This document shows, piece by piece, positions 10,501 to 50,400 of a DNA stretch of 64,000 nucleotides (the first letter of the stretch is position 1; every line of letters begins with the position of its first letter). The stretch is from the NCBI GenBank assembly GCA_905221605.1, contig CAJNDS010002102.1, positions 1,449,147 to 1,513,146 of the forward strand, written 5' to 3'. Under the pieces are notes generated by a model, which had not been told where the DNA came from, did not search any database, and saw only the letters and a program-made list of their open reading frames with translations. The translations under genes and the position numbers were made by a program. Origin of the DNA: Symbiodinium natans (Eukaryota; Sar; Dinophyceae; Suessiales; Symbiodiniaceae).

Positions 10501-13500
10501 AAGAAGTTCCTACCGAGGCCCAGGACATGGCGTGTGTGTGTGTGGTCAGAGTCACGAGCATGCTCACCTCCATGAAGCTAAGCTGCTGATGTTGGCCAGG
10601 TTGTTCCACTCAAAGGCTATCTCCACCGTTTTGCAAAGCAAGTGGAGGTGCATGAAGATCGTGGAAGGCTTGGAGGACTGAGCTTCAAGAGTGTGAAACT
10701 TCCGGATCCCATGTCCGCTTGATGTTGGCAACGCGCTCCTTGTGGATGGTAGGACATCACTGAGCCTCGATACTACGAGCTGACAGACATGGTTAGGGCC
10801 TGGACCGGCATGGAAGCCGGCATCAAGCCTGCGCCACAGGGAGCAAAGCAGAGCGAAGGGCCATGGCAAAGGCTTCCTCTGTTCCTCTGTCGAGGCAGAC
10901 CCTGATGATCACTCGCAGCGGCTACGGCGAGGAGACCTTTGAGCATCCAGCGACCCGTCACAGTCGCCTCAGTAGAAGCTTGCTTGGAGCATGCGAGGAG
11001 CACAAGTATTGGTGCATCCCCACCAGAGCAAGTTTCAGGCCAGGTTTGCACAGAGGGCGGCAAGCGTCCAGAAGTACTCTTTCCATCTTAGTTGGCATCA
11101 GGAGTCCGCTTTACATGGCTGGGCGCTTGATTCCGAACTTCTCCTTGCGACGCCCTCGCCACCGCGGCGCGATTGCTAAGCCAGCCGTATCCACCCGCTT
11201 TGGGTGCTTCCATCGTCTTCCTCATACCTCCGAAGCCGGGTTCTTTGAGGGGAAGCCGATATGACAGGTGACATGGATCCCGACAGCGACGGGCTTCACC
11301 AGGCCCTGCTGGGCAGAAGAGCCGGGCCCACAGCCTCTCCTTGTTTTGCCCTTCGCCACAAGAAAGCTGCGAATGGGGCCTCCGAAAATTTGGAAAGGCC
11401 GTTGAAGGTGCCTTTGCAGGGAGTTCAGGAGTCGTGTATGAGGTCTTCTGTGGGATTTAGGGTACCCTTCGGGCGCTTTTTATGGACATCTGAAGGCTGA
11501 ACCCACCTGGGCAAGCTCGGTGGGTCTGTGGTCGAACCTCCCACCCTAAACAGATTGCCGGAGGTCATCATCTCTCGCGAGGCCTTCTTTGACCTCAAGG
11601 CCACCTTGTAGCATTCAGATGTATTCAGTGTGTTGAAAAAGCACGGGTTTGTCAGGGTTTGTCAGGACTTCGTCGTTCTTCCCAGTAAGGGTGCAGGGAT
11701 TGTGAATGTTTCGGTGGGGGGCTTATTGATGTTGCCAAGTTAGGCCTTCAGGGTCTACAGGTGTGCCGTTCGCGTGTAGGACTAGGGCTTCGGCACTTTC
11801 GTCTGACGTGCGCAAGGCGAAGTTTGATGCACACGATGGCCACTCGGCTATGTTGGTGGCTTGAGGTGACTTTCCACCTGCTGTGTCCTTTAGACTGGCA
11901 ACCGTGCCAGAGTGTGGGTTGGAGGGTTTCCAGGGTTTAGGCTCCGTGTGGCACTTTCATGAACGCTATCTGAGGATGGGCATTCCAAAGCCCGAAGAAG
12001 ATCCTCATCGCACAGATGCAGAAGCTTGTGCAGGACTCCAGCTGCCTTCGAAAACCTGGTAAAGACCTGCAAAAAACCTTAACGCACTTGGGTTGGCGAA
12101 TCTCCAGGAGTATCCTTACGACCGCCAAGCCGAATTTGAGGCCGCGCGTGAGGCGGGTACTGCAGAAGCCCATACTCCCAACATGAGACAGGGCGAGCAA
12201 GAGGCTTTTTGTAGCTTGACTCCCGCCTCCAGAAGATTGTGAGTATGGTTCTACTATGCCTTAATCATTGAAGCTGCAAGTGCCGCAAGAGAAGTGCTAT
12301 GCTTGAACGAGCCTTTGACGCCCTGAAGCCAAGTGCTCAGCCATTTCGAGGTGCCGAAGAAGTTGGCTCAGCGCGAGTTCTGGGCCAAGGAGGCCCTGCT
12401 ACCGTTGAACTGCGCGGATGGATGCTGCCAAAAGGGACTCAAAGGTATGCAACATAGAAAAGGGGTCCCATAAGAAGGGGGGAGCATGGTCTTTATGGGC
12501 TGCGACCGGTCCCGGGTCCCGTGCTCTGCATGTGTAGTCCTACATGTCCTACGCCTGGCAGATGCGCGAGAGCAGCTGAAGGGCTCATCCTTGAAGCGAT
12601 CAGTTTGGCGGTCAGGCAAAAAAGGGGGCGCCTAAGCAGCCGGTTGAGTCCAACGGTGTCGGGAAGCCTTTGCTCTGCGCGTTCTCAAAGTTATGAGTCA
12701 GTTATGAGTCATCAGTTTCTGGATGTTTCTGGCAAACGCCGCGGCGTAGGAAATCTGGCTCAAGCCGATTTCTCCTAACGGGACCCATGCTGTCGCCTAA
12801 GCTAGAGGCGGGCAGCCTGCAACTGCAACAGTGCTGATGGATGTGCTGATGGGCATATGACGGCATTGCGGATTGGGTCGTTCCCCTCCCCCCCCTCTCC
12901 CCAACCCAACCCCAAAAGCACTCCCTTGCATCCTCCTCAGCTGCTCCCGTCGGGTGGTGTGCAGTGGCAGAGAGCCAGGCGCGGCGCCCGCGCTTCATCT
13001 TGGCGGCCCTGGCTGCAGTGGCGCTGGTGGTGGCCAGAAGCCCGTACAAGGGGGGCAGATGTAAGCAGACCCAACAACTTCTTCCCCTCAACTTATATGG
13101 TCCCAATGCGCACGAAGTTTCACACTCGAAACCCGCGATCGTAAGCAGACCCATAGGCCGTCGACCTTGAGCCCCCGTTCTCAGCTGGAAGCTGCCAAGG
13201 TCCCATCGGGCTTTGCCAGCTGTGTTGGCCCGAGAAACTCAGGGCGACGTCGGGTTAAAAAAACCATCGGGGCCATGGGGAAGGTGCCACACGAACGCCT
13301 CAAGAGTCTTCCAACCCCACCAAACATACCAAACCCCTCCCCAGGCCAGAGGCCCATCCCTCAACCCCCGAGATGACAAGAGGCTTTGCCTTGGCGGGTG
13401 GCAAGCCTGCGCTCTCCCCAGCCCGGCGCTCAGGTGGATTCGCGGCAGTTTGTGAGCAAAGAGTGTTAAACCGGTGCGGCAGGTTGTGTTCCGGTAGGTT

Positions 13501-14320
13501 TTGACCGTAGAATCCGGCGCTAGAATGGGAGTTGTTGTCATGGTTGGTGTGCCCTGTCTCGGGGCGCAGCTCTCGGCAAGCCCACGCTTGGGGGTCTTTG
13601 TTTGTTTCGAAGATGTTGCGAGAGTCCAGATCCGAGCAATTGCGCACACCAACCCAAATTGGATTTGAGCGCTGCTGCGTCAATTGCATGGATGATGGTC
13701 TCGCTCACGCTGTTACCAAAGCCCTGAACATCTAGCCCTAAACCCGACATCCCGATGACCTGGCAGCTCAGAAGCCCACTTTACACAGCACCCGACCTTA
13801 ACACAAAAGGCGCGAGGACGAGCCCTCCGAGCAGAGGTTGGGTCGAGAGCGGGCTTCGAGGGTCAAGCGTGTGGAGTTCAAGATGCGAATGGGATCTATG
13901 GTCGATGGGATTGCTCGTTGTGGTTGGTGACAATGTGTGACATCTTTGTCTCTAGGTGAGACGTTTCAGGGAGGATTTTTGGCAGCGTGTGTAAGGAAAG
14001 CACGCGGGGCAGAGGTTGTGGAAGTTGCCAGATCTTGGCACTTGGGGCTTATCTTTTGATTGGGGGAGGGGGGGGAGGCGAGGTGGTGCGCAGGTTCTTG
14101 TGGTTAGCGGTTAGCTTGTTGCACCATTCGCCATTCGCCATGTATGCACATCTATGCAAAGAAAGCATACCGAAGGATGCTTCTATTTCACAAGCTTGGT
14201 CTAACTCACTTGCCATGTTTTGATAGGCAGACGATGCAGAGGCCTGGACATAGATGCAGTCCATACAGCCACCTTGTCGTGCAGTGTAAGTTGAGTTCCC
14301 CGATCTGGGTGACTTTGCAG
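10501..14320. other. Unassigned stretch with weak exon islands
   Basis: Weak islands: 10600-10680 (ARLFHSKAISTVLQSKWR) and 11261-11420 (DPDSDGLHQALLGRRAG and alternative frames). There are telomere-like motifs around 13735 and a second copy of the palindromic repeat at 12750. A G-rich run lies at 14060-14080. I see no phase-consistent chain until 14321. Confidence 0.35.
12750..12815. repeat. Dispersed palindromic repeat, copy 2
   Basis: Its first 23 bases are identical to 7884-7906; similarity then weakens. It is preceded by its own small palindrome, CGCCGCGGCG (12737-12746). The shared core contains TGGCTCAAG, which equals the last nine bases of the dinoflagellate spliced leader as generally described. 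The match is short enough to be chance. Confidence 0.75.
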
Positions 14321-15178
14321 GTAGTGGATGTGGATATAGAAGACGAGGACGAGGATGAGGAAGAGATAGAAGACGATTTGTCATTGTCCGAGGATGTCAC
14401 ACATGCCTATCCTTGGGGAAGGCATCCACATGTTCAGAGCTGTGAAACTGTTGGAAACCCAGGTCTGCAGATGAGCCGGTGTCAGCTTTCGACGGCCCAA
14501 ACCAAAAGCCGGATGCCCACCTTCATCAGGATAAGTGAGCCTCATGCCGGGGCATATTCATGGGGATACAGCATCAGCCTGAGGTTTAGCATCGCTCGCT
14601 ACAACAAAACCAAGTACAAGGTCTTCTCCGACAACACCTACGCCCGACTCCCGGATCGTCGGTGTTATCAGCTGTTTGGCTAACCAAGTCCCTGGTCCCA
14701 AAGCGCACCTGAGAACCGACAAGCTGTGTGTTTCAGGTCGTGGCGAAGACCGGTGAGAAGGGTATGCCCAGGGCTTGGCTTCGCCACACGGGCTGCCCAA
14801 CTTTGGGTTGGACTTCGGGGTTCCGGGGGGCCCTTCTAACTCCCTCTCTGAGAACTCCGTTCGTATATTGCTCTCTTGTTTGACATGGGGATCCCGAGGT
14901 GGAGCAGGTACTTCGAAATGCCAGAGAGCGAGGTGCAGAGGCGGCTTCGGCGGACTCGGCATTATGGAGAGCTCCGTTGGCGGGCTTGAGACCCTGCCAG
15001 GAGGAAGCCTCAGCTCATGTACGAGTATTTCAAGAGCCTCGGCGTGACATGCTGCTCATGATCTTCTCAAGTTGTGTGCTATCCGCTGTGCCTGCTTGAG
15101 AACTGGCGCTCCTAGAGCCGAAACTCGACGACCTTCAGAAACGCTGGCAAGCGCAGTGATTTCGGCTTCTGCAACCAT

Positions 15179-15261
<83 letters not shown>

Positions 15262-16802
15262 CCTCCCCGAATCCCGGGACCCAGCTGGTCTGATGGGTGG
15301 TTTGAAATCCTTGTTGTTATGCTGCGCTTCCTCCCCGGCTCATGCTCGACTGGAAATAGATGCCATCAGACCACGTCCGATTCTCAGGAAGATCCGACGC
15401 TGGCGAAGGCACATGACTTGATGGAATGTGAGAGGGGAAGGGGGGCGGTTTGAGATTTGGGGTTTTGGGGTACCATGTCTCAAGGTCGACGACCCTCAGC
15501 ATGTTTCGGGCTTGTTGAGGATTCGTTCAACGCTCCTTTTTTGGTGTTTCCATCTGGAGTCAGATGCACCTGGGCATTCTCTCCCGTCTTATCTTGCCCA
15601 TCACTGAGATGCCTTGCCTGACTCTTGTAAGTCTTTTGCAGGAGGATGGGCAACTGCCCGGGCCTCGTGTTGCGTCCCGGGTTGGGCAGAGCTTGGCATT
15701 GACTCCTGTGCTGGTGTCAAGGTCGTTATCCCAACGGCAACCTCAGATTCATCGTCATGTCGGGGCTGCAGACTTGTGTAGGTGTTTCTCTTTTCCTTCC
15801 GGGCACGCTCATCGCGGTTTCTGTTGCAGGATGAGGCATCACCCCTTCACTCCCGAGATCTATGGCGAGAAGTACGTGAGCGCTTGGCTCGGCTTGGGGC
15901 TCCCCCACGATGCTCCATCGAGGGAAGTAGCAGCCGTAAGACTACGAATGGTGTTCGTGGAACTTGCCCTCTGCAGCTCCAAAGCTTCTTATTTCGGGCC
16001 CAAGTTGCCCTCATGTCCTCTGGCACCAGTCTTGACCCAATGCGCGTGGATGCATGCCCGAAGCCCTTTGTGAAGCCCAGCCTCCCGAACCCCAAAGTAA
16101 TGAGAGAGAAGAGACCTCAACTTGTCCGCAACTCTGAGAACCGCCGAAGTGGATCTGGAACAAGGGCGAGGTCAAGCGAAAAGAGATGTCGCGGACTCGG
16201 AAGTTGAAGCCCACTCAGGGCTCTAAAGAAGAGTCCATGGTTTCGGAGGTTAGGTTCCGGAGGCTAACTGGCACTTACCGGCTTGTCTTGCCGCACCTCT
16301 CAGAGACGGAAAAGCATCGGCCCGCGAATCTCTGAGGGTGAAGCGCGCCCGAAAGCTGGAGCTGATGCTCCGGAAGGAGGGGGAGGCGCCTCGCAAGGAA
16401 GAAAGGAAAGGGGATGAAGGGGTTTGCAGGGACGCTTTGGGGTTTGGGGCAGTTGTGGTTGTTTTTTCGCATCTTTTCGAGGGGGATTTTTTTCTCATTT
16501 TGACAAAAAAATTCGCTTTTCCCCGCAAGAGGACTCTTTCATCATCTCTTCGGGCCTGCATTTCGGAAGTGAGATCTTGAAGCAGACCCGTGGGAACTGC
16601 AGGAGAGGCGCATGGACAAGCTGCGGGAGATGGGTGTTTGGCACCGCCCTCGAGCCCTCGAGTTCTCAACAGAGAGGTGTTTCCCCCAAGGTTTCTCATG
16701 ACATCTCTGTAGTTCTCCAAGGACTGGCGAGCCGGAGTGGCGCCGAGACCCAGAAGCGGTGGAGGTGCATCCGGCGGTTCAGGGCACTCCAAAGGACTGG
16801 AG
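14321..16802 (+). CDS. Multi-exon gene, unrecognised acidic/basic protein
   Basis: Exons joined by phase: 14321-14462 (acidic run IEDEDEDEEEIEDD), 14471-14534 (DEPVSAFDGPNQKPDAHLHQ), 14584-14657 (FSIARYNKTKYKVFSDNTY), a 16-base micro-exon at 14737-14752, 14899-15043 (WSRYFEMPESEVQRRLRRT, then after an in-frame TGA at 14987, DPARRKPQLMYEYFKSLG), 15651-15772 (EDGQLPGPRVASRVGQ), 15830-15926 (HHPFTPEIYGEKYVSAWLG), about 16139-16250 (PPKWIWNKGEVKRKEMSRT), 16304-16420 (SLRVKRARKLELMLRKEGE), 16584-16676 (PWELQERRMDKLREMGVWH) and 16722-16802 (TGEPEWRRDPEAVEVHP). Most donors are GT with matching phases. Introns at 14463 and 14535 appear to be only 8 and 49 bases, and the first is implausibly short, so that junction may be misread. 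The end is probably before 17062. No family was recognised; the start is not located. Confidence 0.5.
15180..15257. repeat. Homopolymer C run (78 C)
   Basis: Seventy-eight consecutive C in the intron after the exon that ends near 15043. An assembled length this long is likely approximate. Confidence 0.95.
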
Positions 16803-17276
16803 GTTTGGGTTTGGGAGCTTGACTCAGCTTGACGGCCAGAAAAGGCATGCAATCCTGATGGAGGGTCTTCAGGGCCGTGCCGAAGATTCGAAGAGGCCGA
16901 AGCAACGTGCCGGCGCAGTGCTCAGCGCACCCTTGCCAGGTTCGGTGGCGTGCACGCCACACCAAGGGGTCTCGGCGCTAGCATGCCTCGGCGGATGACC
17001 TGCGTTGTCCAGCAAGGAAAAGGGAGCACTCCTGGCGGCGGACTGGCGAATCAAGAAGCCTACTAAAAGCCTCCAGTACTCATGACTGCTACCCTCCGCT
17101 CATTTTGGCTCGAGACGGCTTGTGATTCCTGCTTGTGACACTGTGGCTTGAGAACAACGCTGGGCCCCCCACACGGGGAGGCGACTTGCAAGGTCTTGAT
17201 GTGCAAAGCCGCGACTGAGCGAACACAGTCTGGTGGCTGCTTTGGTCACTCATGCTGTGAAGTGGACAGGGGCGCG

Positions 17277-44890
<27,614 letters not shown>

Positions 44891-44975
44891 GGACTCTTAA
44901 TTCAGGCGCTCTTTAGTGCACCGTTCTGGGCACCGACTACGGACATTACTGGAGAAATGACATCGCAGACTCTTT

Positions 44976-45401
44976 GTGAAGTTTCACTTGTACGGGTACT
45001 GGTCATGGCAGCATGGGTTGTGGTTAAGTTGGAGTTCGTTTCTTGGGTCCTTTGATGTTCTTTGTATCATGCGTTGGATTGGGAGCTCCGTATTCGCGAC
45101 TCCAATCTGTTCAACTTACATGTCACTGTCTTGGGAGACTCTGAAACGTGTCCGAAGGCTCGGACTTGCAATAGTTGAACTCCCAACACCAGAGAAAATC
45201 ATATCACAAAGGGACAAAAGCATTTTCCAGAGCAACCCAGGGGGAGCATACCGAAGTGAGCTGTGGAAAGGCGTGCGGCTCTCGGCTTTCGTGTTTGGGG
45301 CACTTGTGTCCGCGTTGTTCAGTCTAAGTGTTGGGCTCTCTGAGGCACTACCACGGCGAGCGTGCATACAATGCCACGGTCTACCCCTGAGCACAGCGTG
45401 A
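44976..45401 (+). CDS. Single-exon frame, hypothetical
   Basis: A 141-codon frame from ATG 44976 to TGA 45399. Near the C-terminus is a hydrophobic segment (LSAFVFGALVSALFSLSVGL) that could span a membrane, preceded by basic and polar sequence (ETLKRVRRLGLAIVELP). Composition is less GC-rich than the neighbouring exons. The opposite strand is also open (45116-45457). It could be a real small gene downstream of the coiled-coil gene or chance. No family was recognised. Confidence 0.3.
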   Translation: MKFHLYGYWSWQHGLWLSWSSFLGSFDVLCIMRWIGSSVFATPICSTYMSLSWETLKRVRRLGLAIVELPTPEKIISQRDKSIFQSNPGGAYRSELWKGVRLSAFVFGALVSALFSLSVGLSEALPRRACIQCHGLPLSTA

Positions 45402-47443
45402 TAGCAGAGTTGCCCAAGGATGCAGAGCGCAGTAGCCCTAAACCCATATTTACACACTCGAGGGTTGGCCCAACCCTGGGTTTGATAGAAAAGGCAGCGC
45501 CCCGAGGTAAAAGAGCCCCTCAGAAGGTGACCTTAGTATAATTTTTTCAACAAGGCAAGCCAGAGGGGATACATCATGGATCATGGAAGCTGACGAACTG
45601 CCTGCATTCAGAAAAGTCGATGTGGCAAGCTCTGCGCAGCTGTGAGTTTACATTCTGCGTCTGATATGTGCGGGGTTGTTCCATCTTGGGTCCCCTTATA
45701 GCGTTGAAAGTCCCCTTTACCAAGGAAGGCCCTCCCTTACCAAGGGCCACCGCAATGGCACCCGACGTCGGTCAACCCCATCATATTCAGAGGCGGTTGT
45801 TTTATGTAGTCTTGGGCTCAAAGTGGCCCCGTTGTCCTGGAAGGAGCTTGCAGACCAACAAAGTTCTTGAATCAAGCAAGGGGCTCCTTGTGTGGGGGGG
45901 TTTTTTGTCGATAGGTGAGGGTCGCACGTTAACATCGGCCCTTTGCTGCTAGGTTTCCTTGTCGAAAGGACCCCCAAGAGCCGGAGGTGTGTAGGTTTGG
46001 TGATCCTGACCGCGGCAGAGATGTTCTGATAGCTGCCCTGAGCCAGGATCCGTGTTTAACGGTAAATGCTTCTGTTTCACACACACCACGGGGGCAGAGC
46101 TCAGCCAAAGTAGTGGGCGGTCCGTGTGTTCAGGGGCTCATCAGGTCCATCTAAACCCTAAACCCTAAACCCTAAACCCTAAACCCTAAGCCCTAAGCCC
46201 TAAGCCCTAAACCCTAAACCCTAAACCCTAAACCCTAAACCGCACCTTGCTGGGCCCTTGAGCTGGACCTGCCCGGAAGCTCGCGCGCCCGCGATGGATT
46301 TTCCGCAGCTGCCCTGCATCCCCCCGACGGGGTTTGTGTTGGAGGCTTAGGCTTAGCCATCGCTTCGTCATCTCCAGCTCTATCCCCCTTGGGGAATTAA
46401 TTTTGTATCTTTGTTTTTTTATACTAAACCCAAGAGGATACTAAGAATAATATTGTTTATTAAGGTTCTAAGGGGAGCATAGCCAAGTCTCTAAAGCCCT
46501 CTGAAGCTTCTGCCGGTTCGTTTTGCCGGGAGGGGGCTGTGTGGGTCTATCACCGGCCAGGGATGCGCGAGGCAGGGGCACGTTGAACTGCTGGAAAGAT
46601 GTCATTGCAGTGGCTGTGAACTGCGGAGGTTCATCAAGGCACTGAGTGGGTAGCACGAAAGTTCACGAAAATTCACTCCGGCCTTCGTGGAGGGACTTTG
46701 CTTATTTCGTAAGGGTTTGGGGTGCTTTCAGACAGCTTCTGGTCCTTCAGGGGCAGTGCATGGATGCCTTGACGGTATCTTCTCGGCCCAACGTTCGATA
46801 AGTAACTGCGAGTCTGAATCCAGCACCCAGCACTTCTTCAATCGTGCGCATGCCCTCGTCAGAGGTGCAACAACCTAACCCCAACTCACATAGTACTACA
46901 GTGACTCTTGGTGCTTGCCACATGTGGTTGTTCGGTCCGGGGCCAAGTGCACCTGAGAGTTCCTTTGCTTGCAGCTCCTCATACGCTTCTACGATGTTCT
47001 CGGCAGGTATAGGGTGTATACTAGGCCTCTAGGCTTGATGGGCGTTAGAGGGTTCAGGGCTGAGGGGGGCCTTGTGACCGGGCACCAAGGTGTCCGTGAT
47101 GGCGCCGGACACGCCGCAGCCTCGGCTTCTGCGTGGGGGGCAGGGCAGGCATGCGCTCCAGCCGCCTTGTACTGCGTTGTGAGAAGCCTTCGCGGACGGC
47201 CTGTGTCGAGAAGTCCTGAGGCTTGGATTCAAGGCTCAGCAGGCTGAGGTTCCCCGAATCCGCGATCTGAACCATCCTGAGCCCACTGCAACTTAGACAC
47301 ACCCCAGACCCTAAAACCCCTGAGCCCTCAACCCCAAAACCCTGTTCCCCCAGCTCCTCGACCCTCTTCCTGATGTAAACCCTAAACCCTAAACCCGGAA
47401 CCCTGAACCCTACACCCTAAACCCTACCTAATGCACCCCAAGC
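45402..47443. other. Spacer between genes
   Basis: Holds the telomere-like array at 46150-46241, an AT-richer patch at 46400-46470 and degenerate CCCTAAA motifs at 47376-47428, just before the glycosyltransferase start. Weak islands at 46294-46347 (MDFPQLPCIPPTGFVLEA) and 46974-47006 (LLIRFYDVLGR before GTATAG) could be exons but are unlinked. Confidence 0.4.
46150..46241. repeat. Interstitial telomere-like array (CCCTAAA)n
   Basis: About 13 units of ccctaaa with three CCCTAAG variants in the centre. It lies between genes rather than at a contig end. Confidence 0.95.
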
Positions 47444-50400
47444 ATGACTCCTTGCGGGCATTGGCTGCTGGTGTCCCTGACGCTGGCCACCGGCCGCTCT
47501 GGCCACTCCGCCGAGCAGAACAGGTGGGACGATACACAGTAGAATGCAGTGGGGATTTAGGGGCACCTTCTTACGGAATCCCATTTTTGGGGATCTATAT
47601 TACAGTAGGGGGTCCCTATTTTCGTAAACCTCGGTAGCTTCACCGGGGGTTTAAGGCTTCAAGGTAGGCCTGTTGAGGGTTGGGTTTTGGGTGTACCAGG
47701 GCCCAGGTCAGAAGGGAAGCATCTTAAGACCCTAAGCCCAACTCTCTGGGACATAACTGTCTGGGACATGTGACATGCAAAGTCCTAGATCCCGAGCCCT
47801 GAGCCCGGCTTTGTGCGTGTGCTCGCATGGCAGGAGCTGCTTCTGGAGTGCTGCGGCCAGGCTTGAGCGCATCGGGGATGGCAAGAAGCTTCCTAAGAGG
47901 GCGGGATGTTGAGGAGCTCCCAGCCCTAAACTCCCAACCCCGTTGAGCCCCACCCCCCCAAAGCCCCAACTGAAGCTGAGGGGTCAAAGAGCCTGAAGCT
48001 GTTCAAGCTTCGCGGCAGCCCTACACTGCCCTAAAAGCTTAAAAAGCTTTTAGCCCTAAGCCGCCCTGGGCCATCAAGGCTTCTGGTCTTTGCGGGACTA
48101 TGTGAATCTGGTGCAGCAGCAGTGGCTTGGAGCGCCCTTGCACGTGGAGCAGGAGGGCACCAGCAGAGGGTTTTAGGACGAATTCGTGAAGGTCTGAAGT
48201 GAGCGATGTTCCGTTGCATGCGTGCGTGTGAGCCTCGTAGCCTTGCGTGCTCCCGGTAAGTTGCGCCGTTCCTTCTGTGGAAACGGAGCCAGCAGTTGCC
48301 ATCATTCAAGCCCCCCCTGAGCCCAAGCCGTAAGATTCGAGAGCGTCATTTTAGCCAGGACCTGGGCATGCGGCACATCTACTTCGTGGCCGTGGCCTCC
48401 TTGGAGAGGACTGTTGGGTTCGGGGTCCGGCGCTTTGTGAGGGTCTTGGGCTATTAGGGATAGGGTTTTCCTTTGTGAAATGGCTGCATGGAGTTCAGGG
48501 TTCGGGGGTTTGGGAGTTAAGGCAATGGCTTGTCGCACCCTCCAGCACTTCCTCCCTGTCAAGCCCGACTGTAGCCTTGAGAGCTTCAAGTTATGGTTCA
48601 CCTTTGGCATTCAAGCGGCGGAACAAGCTACCCTACAAAGTTTGGACCGGCCAAGGAGTAGAGAAGAGTGTATGCATGTGAACATGTGATCTGAAATGCC
48701 ATGTCAAGTATACACATGGGATCATACTAACATACTAGACTATATTATCGTATAGTATTTTAGACATATACTATATACATACAACATATCATACGATAAT
48801 CGTATCAAACAATGTGCTTCATCTTTCGGAGCCTGCGTTGCGCCAGGGCCGAGTTCGCGATTCGCATGGAGCGGACCTGGATGCATGCGGCCTCCTGGCC
48901 GCCCGAGCTCTTCTTAAGTGAGCTTCCCACAGGCTTTGTGGGGTTCAGGCCCCTTGAGGCTTTTTGGGTTTCCCCTAACCCTACAAACCCCAAACCCCTC
49001 CAAGAAACGAGGGCGGCCTGGCCTGGCAGGGAGGGTTGTTGACCCGAGGCCGCCAACCGGATCTATTTGGTGGATGGGTTGATACCAGGCCCAGGGTTCG
49101 GGGGTGCCGGGGCTCTAGAAGTTCAGTGTTTGTGGAACTTACTGGTTGTCAGTAGGGAAGCAGGGACGTCGGGAGATTGCCCTTGAAGTCTTTTATAAGG
49201 GGGTATCTAGAAAGGGATTCGACATGACGTTGGTGGCAGCCGCTGCAAGCTTAGCAGGTCTGCCGATGAGCTGCCAGGCGCGCGGGTTGTGGGACCTAAC
49301 CTCTGCCTCGCATGGCACCAAGTTCCCCATCCATGAGGCCTTTGCTCCTAAAGTTATGGGGGAACATCGCGAGGTCGTGATGAACGATGGTGCGCCCGAG
49401 CCGCGGCGAGTCTCGGCCAGAACGCCAGAGAACGACTGCTAGCTGCGGCGACCATATCAGCAATGTATCATACTTTCACAGTCCTGCAACCTAGGACACA
49501 AGGATGCCGTGGCCGTGTCTCGCCTTGCGCCTACACATGTTGTCAGCATTCTTCGGGGTGGCTTGTAGCCGGACCCCGAAACCCCCAGCTCCTTGACTAT
49601 TTTGACCCTGCATCGGGGCTAAGGTCTGATGATCTGGATGAACCAGGTCCGCACCCTGCAGCAGCCTGGCGGCCTCCCTCCCGACACGCGCTGGATCGTG
49701 CTTCTGGAAGACGACGTTTACATCAACCTCGCGCGGCTCTACTACTTCCTGGCTGGGCACGGGTCTACGGACAGGCACCCCGTGATGTTCACACACGCCC
49801 CCGGGCTGCACCGAGACCGGCTGCCAGACTTAAGAAGCCCGAGACTCGATTGACTGAATTTGAGAAGACATTGTGAACAAGCCCCCACAACCCGAGCTAC
49901 AGCCCAGGTGCTGTCAGACACCGAGGCCTGATGGTCAGAAGAAGACTTCTTGGAAAGTTGGAGTTCAAAGGGCGCAGAAATAGCATGAAATAGCAGTTTG
50001 CGTGGGGGAGGGTTTAGGGGACAGGTTTGCCCAAAACGTGTGCCGCGGTGTGGGTGGGTGCGCGGGCGGGCGGGCGGGTGTGTGTGCACGCGCACTCCAA
50101 AGCCCTCGAGGTCTACGACTTCGACCGGCCCTGCCTCAGCGCGGGCGCCGCCATCCTCAGCCGTGAAGCTTTCGAGCAGCTGGCGCCGCATGCTTCCTGC
50201 AAGACGCGAGATTGCAGGGAGTGGTTCGTTGGGGTTATTGGTTTTCAACTCACGTAGGACCAGGCCTAGTTATCGTAACCATCGTTATGGTCAGGAGCTC
50301 ACGTCGTGCTCAAATCCGCACAGGACCTGTCCTTACACCGGGTCCAACGAGATCTCCCTGGCCTACTGTGCTCTCTACACAGCCGTTCCGATGGTTCACG

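Noticed and set aside
49463-49876. A 137-codon + frame over the glycosyltransferase exon
   Set aside because: It is a shadow frame of the LLEDDVY exon; the other frame carries the family motifs and better codon use.
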